The translations under genes were made by a program, and so were the position numbers. Below, piece by piece: positions 55,356 through 64,000 of a DNA stretch of 64,000 nt. The notes below the pieces were generated by a model. That model was not told the origin of the DNA, searched no databases, and saw nothing but the letters and a program-made list of their open reading frames with translations. Origin of the DNA: Anaspis maculata (lineage: Eukaryota; Arthropoda; Insecta; Coleoptera; Scraptiidae); assembly GCA_949128115.1 (NCBI GenBank), contig OX421961.1, positions 85,419,277 through 85,483,276 on the forward strand, in the 5' to 3' direction. The first letter of the stretch is position 1. Each line of letters begins with the position of its first letter.

Positions 55356-56842
55356 CTACGCACAAATCAATACGTCGTTCCAAAAAAAATTGCCCCTTTT
55401 CAATTTGATGTAAATTTGTATAACTACAATGAGTTTGCATTCTGTTTGAAGTGTCTGTTGACTTGATCCTTTGGCTATCAGTCCATGGTTTTGCAAGACA
55501 CTAGATAATTCACATAAATTTTGTACAGGGTGTTCAATGAAACAGTGCAAAGTTTATGAATTGTCACGAAGCTCCCGTTCGAAAAAGAACTTTTTTCTCT
55601 TGAATTTTTACCACAAAGAAGACGAGGTAGGCCTCAAAGTACAGGGTGGTGCTTGGATTATTTGCTTATCTCCTTTATTTACAGGGTGAGCACACAAAAA
55701 TCATCTTTTTGGTTTTCCATGGATAACTTTTTTCCTCGTTGACCGATTTCAAAAATTTGCGGCTCATATTAAAGCTAAAACTATAGGTGAAAAAACCTAA
55801 GGATCAGAATTGACTCAAGATAAACATTTAGAGCCAAGGGTCCAATGAAATGTGACCCAAATCCAAAACGCCGTCGACAGCCCGTTTAGAAAAAGGATTT
55901 GCTAATATCCACGTTTCTTTCGAATAAATAATTTATTCTGGATACATTATGGTCTTTGTCCTTGTCCTAGCCAAGAATTGTGTGGGTGGAGGAATTCATT
56001 TACAACTGCATGTTCAAGGAAGAGAAACAGTTCTTTGTTCACCTGAAATTGGTCGTAACCAACACTACGAAAAATAAAAACAATGAATTACCTAAACTGG
56101 TTTGTTCATTACTCGTTGTTCTGATTTTTGTAGTCTTGGTTACGACCAATTTAAGGTGGCCAAGGGGCTGTTTCTCCTTCTTGAACATGCAGCTGTGATT
56201 GGATTCCTTCACCCACAATTTTTGGCTAGGACAAGCTAGAAAAACCTCAATGTATTCAGAATAAATGATTCGTTTGAAAGAAAAGTGACTTTTAGCTAAT
56301 CCTTCTCCCTAACGAGCTGTAGACGACGTTTAAGATTTGGGCCAACTTTTATTGAACACTTGATTCTGAATGTTTGCCTCGAGTCAATTCTGATCCTCAG
56401 GTCTTTTTACCTGAAGTTTTAGCTTCAATATGAGCCACTAATTCTTAAAATCGGTCAACGACGAAAAAAGTTATCCATGCAAAACCAAAAAGATGATTTC
56501 TTTGTGCTCACCCTGTAAATAAAGGAGATAAGCAGAGAATTCGAACACCACCCTGTACTTCAAGGCCTACTTCGTCTTCTTTGTGGTGAAAATTCAAAGA
56601 AAAAAAATTCTTTTTTGAATGGGAGCTTCTTGACGATTCAGAAATTTTGCACTGCCTTATTGAACACTTTGTACAAAATGTATGTGAATTATCTAGTGTC
56701 TTGCAAAACCACGGACTGATAGCCAAAGGATGAAGTCAACGGACACTTCAAACAGAATGCAAATTCATTGTAGTAATCCAAACTTACATCAAATTGAAAA
56801 AGGGCAAATTTTTTTAGAACGACGTATTCATTTGTGCGTAGT
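55356..56842. mobile_element. Palindromic foldback inserted in the polymerase remnant
   Basis: The ends CTACGCACAAATCAATACGT and their near-complement at the right pair; inside, TTTTGTACAGGGTGTTCAATG mirrors CATTGAACACTTTGTAC, and TAAATAAAGGAGATAAGCA-type blocks mirror. The arms meet near 56095. It splits the polymerase frame between DANNL and YMDG. A nested CAGGGTG end suggests one palindrome inserted in another. Confidence 0.8.
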
Positions 56843-57307
56843 TTAGATTATTAGCATCTATATAGATAATCTGAGTCTTTTCATCTGCTTGCGAGTACCT
56901 GTTACTACACTGTGAAATACCTCCTCTAATTCCGTTTTCAAACAACAAATACATTTCATAATCAGTTGATAATTCCAACTCCACTGAAGTATATTTGAGC
57001 AATTGAGCATACAGTCCCAAGCTAACCCCGGAGTTGTATAATACCAAACAGAATCCAGTCCATAACTCTTTTCCAAACATAAATCTCTAAAATTTTCAAT
57101 TAAATCAGTTAATAGCAAAACATCTAGTTTTAAGTATAAATCATGGCATTCGCCCAAGTTTTTAATTTTAAAATATTTCCATACTTTTACTGCATGTTTG
57201 AATTCTTCTTGAGAAATTCCTTCTTTTGTGAGCGAAGAATAAAATTTATTTACTGATGGAAGTTTTGTTTCAGAAAATGTCTCAAAAGGATCCATGTATT
57301 CATAGGG

Positions 57308-57766
57308 ATATACAGTGGCGTACCAACGGGGGGCGGAGGGGCGGGCGGTCCGCACCGGGTACCAACAGTAAGGGGGTGTCAGTGTCGGATTATTTGTGGT
57401 GCAAAAGGAGTCCACAAAACTAGGACGCAAGGCCTTGGAGGGTGCAAACCAAGATGGTCTTCCGTCTTCTCGTCGTCTTCCAAAAAAATTTCTTCTGCGG
57501 CGCTTTTTTCTCGCATTAGTCACTATTCGTAGTGTTTTCTGCTTTGTTGAGAAATTGTTTTTCTATGTCCAAAAATACCATGTCACCAATTAGGCACGAT
57601 TTTTCGATCCTAAAAATCTAAGGACACAAAATTGCCCAATTTGGCACAGAGGGTGTCACTAGCACTACGCAGTCTTCAGCTCAATATCTAGGTAGGTTTG
57701 GGGGGGGGGGAGGGTTACAGGATAGTCCGCCCTGGGTGCCAAATACGCTAGGTACGCCACTGGGGA
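57308..57766. repeat. hAT-type element with 8-bp target duplication
   Basis: Starts CAGTGGCGTACCAACGGGGG and ends AGGTACGCCACTG, flanked by GGGATATA on both sides (8 bp, the hAT hallmark). About 450 bp, without a transposase. It has the same terminal consensus as the MITE at 51780-51956. It interrupts the polymerase frame just after the EYMD segment. Confidence 0.85.
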
Positions 57767-58422
57767 TATATTCCTTTCCTAATGATCTTGCTTTTTTCTT
57801 TCCTAAATAACACATCTAATTCATGATTTGAAAAGTATTTAATTATTTCTCTCAACTGACTTGATTCCAGATAAGATGACAAATTGTCTAGGCTACTTGC
57901 TAAAAATCTAAATGAATCGATAAATCTCAATTCGCATCATCATCCATTTTTAAAATTTTACTGAAAGAAATCTCTTCGTTATTAGGTATTAATTTCAATT
58001 GACTTTTATCTTCTCCTAGATTTTTTATAAACAAATGACAATCGTAAGAACTTAAATTATGAAACAAAATTGGAATAAACAATGGTTGTATATATTTCAA
58101 ATTGCATTTTCTACAAGCAGCTACTCTAGATTTTCCAGTGTAGTGATCATGATCTCTTACTTTTGGGTTTTCTCGAGGGTTTTCTATAGAAAACACATTT
58201 TCACAAAGATAACAAATTTTTGTTTTTTTTAATATTCTTCTAGTCCGATATATTTTATGGGTTTTATTTTCTTTTAATAACTAATACATATATTGTCCTG
58301 GCATGTTTAGTTATTCTTTTCATCAGATTTCCCTTTTTTGAGATACGTCACTATGTCAGGAGGGCGACGATATATACAATGCCTGTATCAACAAATGGTT
58401 AATAAATTTATTCTATTCTATT

Positions 58423-60408
58423 ATAAACTGCTCAACAATGAAAGTGTTACAAAGCAAAAATTAACCCAATTTTGAACCGCTATAACTTTTGATTGGCACA
58501 TCTGTTTTTGATTTTGTTTCAAGAACTGAATAGCCCAATCTTTTGGCCATCTTCCTTGTCAGTATGAAATGCATAGAGCTTTTCATAAATTTTCTACAGG
58601 GTGATGAACAGAGCAGCGCAAAATTGATGAAAGTTCAACATACCCCCGTTTTCGCCAAAAAAAATTTTTGGGAGTATTAACACCAAATTTATGAAGAATG
58701 ATGTGTTCCCTCGAAACGGTTTTTATATTTTTGGGATTCGAGTCGAAACAGCCAAAATGTGATTTTTTATTGTGAATACTGCACCGGGTGATCATTTAAA
58801 AACTATCCACCTGCAATAACTGCCGATTCCTAGTGAATATGCCTTCGAGCAAAAACAGGTCGATTTTTATATCAAAGGGGACATCTAAAACATAAATTGG
58901 CAAATTTCTATCTTGAGCCTCCTCGCCCCCACTCACCCCAACTTTGAAATTTCAAATGACATGACCTACCTTGCGATCATCAAATTGAAGAGAATCAAAT
59001 TTTCTTTCTGAAAAAAATATTCACAAAATTTTTATCCCCACCTTCCTTCGCCCTAAAAATTCTCTGACTGCCCTCTTTTTAATTCTGGACCTCTCAATTG
59101 TTTTTAATTCAGTCAGTGTCATCATAGAAAACATCGAAGAAAAGAATTTTCGGTGGAAAAAGTGCTACCCAAATTGACCTTTTTGCTCTCCCCCACCTCA
59201 GCTTCAAAATTTAACGAAACACCACCTACTTTGTGATTCATCAAATTGAAGGGAATTGAATTCTCTCTCCGAAAACAATTTTTTTGAAATTTTCAACCCC
59301 TCTCCAAATAAATTAGACATTTGGGGTGTTTTGTGAGGAAAATGGGGGTTTTAAAAAATTTGAAAAAATTTTGTTCATGGAGAGAATTTAATTTCCTTCA
59401 ATTTGATATATCACAAAGTAGATATTGCCATTTTAGATTTTTGAGATGAGGTGGGGGGAGCGAAAGGGTGAAATTTGGGTGGCATTTTTTCCACAGAAAA
59501 TTATCTCTTCCGATGCTATGCAGGATGACGTTGATTGCATTGAAAAGAATAATTGAGAGGTGAAGAATATAACATTGGACACTCAGATAATTTCAGGAAG
59601 AAGGGGGGGTGGGGTTAAAAATTCTATAAATATTTTTTCGGAAAGAGATAGACAGATAAACAAACAGATAGACAGATCTTATTGACAGAATTCCATTTAG
59701 GGGACCAACATTTCAAGAAATGATGCCAAATATGCGTATGTTTTGAAAATTGAGGTAAAGGCAAAACATTCCAAAATGGCGGAAATGTGGTTAATCCAAT
59801 TCTAATGACGTAGTCCCATGTTGACTAAAGAGAGTAAAAATTAACCTTTTTTCAATGCTAAAAACCCAAATTTTAGGAGTAGTACCAAAAAGTACGCTGC
59901 CAATTGGGCTTTTCTTCACCCCTACACTAGACAATAGGAACGTGTTGCAAGTCAAATTCCTCAGAATTGTTCAGTGAACAAGCCTACCAAGTGGCGTCAT
60001 CTTGATAAGAAAAGTTCTAATGTTTTTGCGTTGCTACAGGAATAATATACAGTATTCACAATAAAAAATCATATTTTGGCTGTTTCGACTGGAATCCCGA
60101 AAATTCAAAAACCGTTTCGAGGGAACACATAATTCTTCATAAATTTGGTGTTGATACTCCCGAAAATTTTTTTTAACGAAAACGGGGGTATGTTGAACTT
60201 TCATCAATTTTGCACTGCTCTGTTCATCACCCTGTAGAAGTTTTATAAGGGGCTCTATGGATTTCATATTGACAAGAAAGATGGCTAAAAAATTGGGCTC
60301 TTCAGTACTTGAAACAGAATTAGAATCGTTTGTGCCAATCAAAAGTTACAGCGTTTCAAAATTGGGTGAATTTTTGCTTTGTAACACTTTCATTGTTGAG
60401 CAGTTTAT
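58423..60408. mobile_element. Large palindromic foldback element, about 2 kb
   Basis: AAACTGCTCAACAATGAAAG at the left pairs with CTTTCATTGTTGAGCAGTTT at the right. Inner CTACAGGGTGATGAACAGAG mirrors its complement at about 60215-60240, so a CAGGGTG-type palindrome (about 58596-60240) is nested in the outer one. The arms meet near 59415 in pyrimidine-rich sequence. No gene. Confidence 0.85.
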
Positions 60409-60717
60409 TTTAAGGTCTAGGTATTGGATAAAGGAACACATTCAACTAACAAACAATATAGGTACCTAGAGTCATTCTGGTGGCACTGCAGGCCTAATAG
60501 ACCTTCTCATATAGGCGGTTCCCTTTACTCGCAGCTCGTGCGCAGGTCTTCCCATAGACTAAACTCATTGGTTCAATGGGCTGTTTAACCGGGAGCGCAT
60601 ATCGATCGAGCTGGCTAGGGTTGGGGTTGGTGACGGCGCCAGTATAGGTGAACCTGCGCCCCGAGGACCCCAGGTGAATGAGAATGGCTATAAGTTATAT
60701 AACGTTTATTATACTTA

Positions 60718-61648
60718 TACAGGGTGTCCATTTTTCGAGGCTAAGCATGGGTATCTCGCTTATCACGAGAGATACAAAGTCGGTTAAATTAGGAAAAAGT
60801 TGCGCATTTCCATGACGATCAATGATCCAAAAAGATATTTGACGTATCGATTTAAGTTTTTGAGATATCGTGAAAAAACAGGAATTTGAATTTTTGTTTT
60901 AATTTTTTATTCAAAAAACGGTTGAAGGTGGCCCTTTCTAATCTAGACATTGTCAGGGCACTTTTTCAAGGGGAATTCAAAGCTGCCAAAATCTCCATTC
61001 TAGCTTTCAAAGCAACCGAGATACGACATTCAACTTTTTTCTCTAATGGGCGCCATATTGGATTTTGATATTTTTGAAAACGGTATTCTTTTCTGGTTAC
61101 AACGATATGCCACATGTCACTGTTGAATAAATGTTCAACATCAACGTTTTTTTTATTGTCGATGCTGATTTTGTTTCCAAAGCACTCTTTAAAAAATAAA
61201 AAAAACTTTATTTGCTTAAAAGCATGAATTCAACAGTGGCATGTGACACATCGTTGTAACCAGAAAAAAAAATTGTATTAAAAAATGTCAAAATCCAATA
61301 TGGCGCCCATAAGAGAAAAAAAAGTTGTATGTCATATCTCGGTTGTTTTGGAAGCTAGAATGAAGATTTTGACAACATTGAATTCCCCTTGGAAAAGTGC
61401 CTTCACAATGTCTTAATTAGAAAAGGCTACCTTTAACCGTTTTCCAAATAAAAAATAAAAACAAAAATTACAAATTTCTGTTTTTTCTCGATATCTCGAA
61501 AACTAAACACACAACTGACAAGTCAAATATCTTTTTGGATCATTGATCGTCATGAAAATTCGCAACTTTTTTCTAATTTAACCGACTCTGTATCTCTAAA
61601 GATAAGCGAGATACCCATGCTTAGCCTCGAAAAACGGACACCCTTTAT
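60718..61648. mobile_element. Palindromic foldback, ACAGGGTGTCC termini
   Basis: ACAGGGTGTCCATTTTTCGA at the left pairs with TCGAAAAACGGACACCCTTT at the right; GATAAGCGAGATACCCATGC and TGGATCATTGATCGTCATG blocks mirror. The arms meet near 61185. About 930 bp, no ORF. Confidence 0.85.
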
Positions 61649-62026
61649 GTCATCATGTTATAACACCATGTCGAAACTGCCCCAAAGCACGAGTGCCGAA
61701 TCTACCCCTTCCTTTCCCATTCACAACTCGAGAGAACACAGTAGGTTAAGTTGATTTATAGGTTATAATTATAAAAAATGTGTCCAAACTCCAACTTATT
61801 TAGTGTGTAATAACAGACTACACTGTTTGTGTCAATATACATCAAACTGTAGCAATCATGGAAATTATGAACTATTGCAAAGTGTGACTTACCATTTTTC
61901 CTTGAGTTCAACTCCGAGTGGCTTATTCCCGCCACTTGCAAATTTTTTGAATTACGACGGGGTGTGGAAATTGCCTCAATGTCAAAAGTGCCCCACTCCC
62001 CTACTTGGTCACAGAATAGGTTGATA

Positions 62027-62155
62027 CAGGGTGTTAGGCACTGGTTGTTACAAACTTTGAGGAATGACGATTCCCCATTGAAAATGAAGTCGAAAAATTG
62101 AAAGGACTCATGATCCTAAATGCTTCCCTAAAAAGATAGGTACCTACAGGACAGG
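62027..62155. repeat. Single arm of a CAGGGTG foldback
   Basis: TACAGGGTGTTAGGCACTGG followed by GACGATTCCCC and a GAAAATGAAGTCGAAAAA stretch resembles the left arm of 48150-49404. The mirrored arm is missing. Confidence 0.5.
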
Positions 62156-62632
62156 TAGTATTCATAGACAAGAAATGTCAAAACGCTTTGCTCACTATCA
62201 CGATTGTTCAGCTACCAGCTATGCCACTAATAATTAAGTTGGTTGGATTGCTACGTAATTGGCGAGTTTCAAGATCGAATACGCCATCTGACGGCCAACG
62301 TGTAAACGACGTTTGTGCACGGATCAACTGCAGATTTGTGTGGTATATTGGCGAGTTTCAAGATCGAATACGCCATCTGACGGCCAACGTGTAAACGACG
62401 TTTGTGCACGGATCAACCGCAGATTTGTGTGGGCTCTTATGAGCGTTGCGGTGTTTGGTGACTTCAATTGATTCCATCTGACTTAACGCGGCGTTGATTT
62501 TTTCCAACAAAGTACGTGAGCCACGCACGTTTCATTATCTTGAATATACTAGGTGTCGTCGGTTGCAAAAGCATTACATTTTTAAATAAGAGTGGCACGT
62601 GTACGACGACTGGCAAGCAAAAGTGGCATCAG

Positions 62633-62880
62633 AATGGAAGGTGGTAAGATTTGTGATTTTGTCATAGTGACAAAAAGTGGCGGAGAATTGGTTGCGTTTC
62701 CGAGTGCCCGAGTGCGAGTCGCGCTGTGGAAACCGGAAAAAGGAAGAGTTACATTTTCACCGTTTCCCGTCGAAAGCGAAAGACGCAAGTTGGGTAGTCA
62801 AGATGACAAACAAACTTGGCACTGTGGAAAATATGACTACGAGAAAAGCCTGGGAAGTGTCGCTGAAAATAGGAACTTGA
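62633..62880 (+). pseudogene. THAP-type zinc finger remnant (copy 2)
   Basis: Plus-strand sequence starting near ATG 62634 (MEGGKI) and continuing in the frame of 62677-62880 gives CESRCGNRKKEELHFHRFPS and KAKDASWVVKM, as in copy 1. It converges on the SWIM frame. A frameshift near 62690 separates the start from the finger. Confidence 0.5.
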
Positions 62881-63374
62881 AATGGCTGCATCGAAGAAGC
62901 ACAGCTGCGATATGTTTGCATGTCCCGGACTGGCCTGCTTTGCAAGTGCATTTAAACGTTCCAATTTCACAGGAACTCTCGCAGGAACTGCTACTACTAT
63001 TTCTTTTAATTACAATCTCAGTTGCCTCGTGAGGAGATTCATACAATGCGCTTGTTTGTAAACACAATCCAAATATGTCTATGTTTGAACTGAAGCTTGA
63101 TTCGGTTCGCTTTCGACCACACAACACAAGAAATTGTGACTTCAGAATTTCCTCTCCCATCAGTATCCCATCACGATAGATCGAGAATCCGTTGAGGCTT
63201 GAGGCCATCCAGTGATTGAAAACCTTCATAACACTCAATTCGCTTCTGCCATTTTCGAGTTCCACCGCAATAGGTACTAATTAACCACGTTTCACGTCTG
63301 GAGGACATTAAAAACCGCTTACTACTGATAAGATTTTTGAACGCGCGGGCAACAATCCGTGCCCTATCCGACAT
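62837..63374 (-). pseudogene. SWIM zinc-finger protein remnant (copy 2)
   Basis: Opens MSDRARIVARAFKNLIS at 63374, shifts frame near 63270, then runs 142 codons from 63265 to 62837 including LCLQTSALYESPHEATEIVI and the SWIM finger TFKCTCKAGQSGTCKHIAAV (CxC-n-CxH). It is longer than in copy 1. Many arthropods carry proteins with this layout upstream of a YqaJ-type nuclease domain, which is not seen here. Confidence 0.6.
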
Positions 63375-63436
63375 GTTTGTTTACATGCGAAGCGCATCAG
63401 CAGCGCCACCATCGGTAATGTTACTCGCCAATTGGG

Positions 63437-63866
63437 TGTCGTCGATTGCAAAAGCATTGCATTTTTAAATAAGAGTGGCACGTGTACGACGACTGGCAAG
63501 CAAAAGTGGCATAGAATGGAAGGTGGCAGAATAGATAGTGAAGGTGCGTTCAGTCAGCTTATTTAGTCGCAAGTTTTAGTTTTAGTCGGAAGCGCTGCAT
63601 CGCTTATTGGCTGTTCTGAGGAGGCTAGTTCATAAGAGCCAATGGGCGTCGCTGCGCTTGCGACTAAAATTAAAACTTGCGGCTAAATAAGCTGACTGAA
63701 CGTACCTTGACAAAAAGTGGCGGAGAAATAGTTGTGTTTCCGAGTGCGAGTCGCGCTGTGGAAACCGGAAAAAGGAAAAGTTACATTTTCACCGTTTCCC
63801 GTCGAAAGCGAAAGACGCAAGTTGGGTAGTCAAAATGACAAACAAACTCGGCACTGTGGAAAATAT
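63437..63866 (+). repeat. SWIM/THAP repeat, partial copy 3, with MITE insertion
   Basis: GGGTGTCGTCGATTGCAAAAG onward repeats 62543-62840 in the same direction. It is split by MITE family B copy 3 (63541-63708) and ends abruptly at GGAAAATAT where an LTR-like sequence begins at 63867. Confidence 0.75.
63541..63708. repeat. MITE family B, copy 3, with empty-site comparison
   Basis: A 168-bp palindrome AAGGTGCGTTCAGTCAGC...CTGAACGTACCTT inserted in the SWIM/THAP repeat. Copy 1 of that repeat reads AGATAGTGACAAAAAG at this position without the MITE; the filled site reads AGATAGTGA then MITE then TTGACAAAAAG, fitting a 3-bp TGA target duplication. Confidence 0.85.
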
Positions 63867-64000
63867 TGTTACGAGCGGCGATCTCGTACATATTGGTAAA
63901 CACTTGATGTTTCTGGATCTTTCCATCATTAGATCGCAGTGTAGAAGTCTGGAGCGATCTGGTGCATTCCAGAGCGTTCGTGTATGTGAAACTGAAGGTA
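63867..64000 (+). mobile_element. Start of an LTR-like element, cut by the window end
   Basis: The SWIM/THAP repeat is interrupted at AAAATAT by TGTTACGAGCGGCGATCTCG, whose TGTTAC start equals the start of the gypsy LTR at 40810. The empty sequence continues in copy 2 (GAAAATATGACTACGAG). It is probably the 5' end of another Ty3/gypsy LTR. Confidence 0.55.

Larger units (their letters stand above)
55160..58196 (-). pseudogene. Protein-primed DNA polymerase B remnant (Polinton/Maverick-like)
   Basis: Four minus-strand pieces match in order the family-B polymerase frames common in arthropod genomes: 58196-57927 with a KVRDHDHYTGKSRVAACRKC zinc/HNH-like motif and FHNLSSYDCHLFIKN (exonuclease region); 57930-57780 with a short middle piece; 57300-56858 with FPY..MD-like sequence, DLYLKLDVLLLTDLIENFRD and GLAWDC; and 55360-55160 with YVLEVDLAFP. 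Such polymerases replicate protein-capped linear DNA in Polintons and related virus-like elements. The gene is interrupted by a hAT-type MITE (57308-57766) and a 1.5-kb palindrome (55356-56842), carries frameshifts, and lacks the palm motifs downstream. Inactive. Confidence 0.75.
62258..63432 (-). mobile_element. SWIM/THAP-encoding repeat, copy 2
   Basis: Same element as 32079-33112 but in opposite orientation, with ATTGGCGA at one border and TCGCCAAT at the other. An internal stretch of about 85 bp (GGCGAGTTTCAAGATCGAAT to the TTTGTGTGG that follows) is tandemly duplicated at 62262-62345 and 62350-62433. Long blocks are almost identical between copies, so the duplication is fairly recent. 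Confidence 0.7.

Overview
Eukaryotic nuclear DNA, almost certainly from an arthropod and most likely an insect. The evidence is spliced genes with GT-AG introns, insect/animal-type orthologues (a ZnT7-like zinc transporter, ornithine decarboxylase, an NPEPL1-like M17 aminopeptidase), AT-rich non-coding DNA, scattered TAGGTAGGTA-type runs, and a dense load of DNA transposons and foldback elements. A hemipteran (for example whitefly-like) source is possible but is only a guess.

Host genes. On the minus strand, 2116-3284 is a compact three-exon zinc transporter (SLC30A7/ZnT7-like). On the plus strand, 13239-13892 is a small basic Fyv7/TAP26-like nucleolar protein. On the plus strand, 27258-30575 is a four-exon ornithine decarboxylase. 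On the minus strand, 33553-34717 and 34897-36027 are two tandemly duplicated four-exon short-chain dehydrogenases. On the minus strand, 41826-50517 is a seven-exon NPEPL1-like leucyl aminopeptidase with a 6.8-kb intron full of inverted repeats. All five loci rebuild as full-length reading frames with intact key residues. They are unrelated in function and look like ordinary neighbours.

Mobile DNA. The rest is mostly transposons: a 5'-truncated Ty3/gypsy element (about 36535-41252) with a small LTR element nested in it; a LINE 3' end with a (TAA)n tail (4136-4615); a tRNA-derived SINE-like head (3722-3930); a piggyBac fossil with TTAA target duplication (52709-54455); a Polinton-like protein-primed DNA polymerase B remnant (55160-58196); two copies of a SWIM/THAP-encoding repeat (32079-33112 and 62258-63432); many short MITEs; and a series of large palindromic foldback elements, 0.9-3 kb each, several nested inside one another.

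Most interesting features: (1) a 481-bp LTR element whose terminal repeats contain a tRNA-like sequence with Pol III A and B boxes (39141-39621); (2) a foldback element with tandem AAATAGCGCAGG-type repeats in its termini, a 9-bp target duplication proved by an unoccupied copy of its target, and a 111-codon ORF (19467-20379); (3) a family of TA-flanked CAGGGTG palindromes sharing a core sequence; (4) a THAP zinc-finger exon in the loop of a long inverted repeat (51716-54545). Because outer palindromes keep uninterrupted copies of the target in the opposite arm, the insertion order can be read directly from this window.
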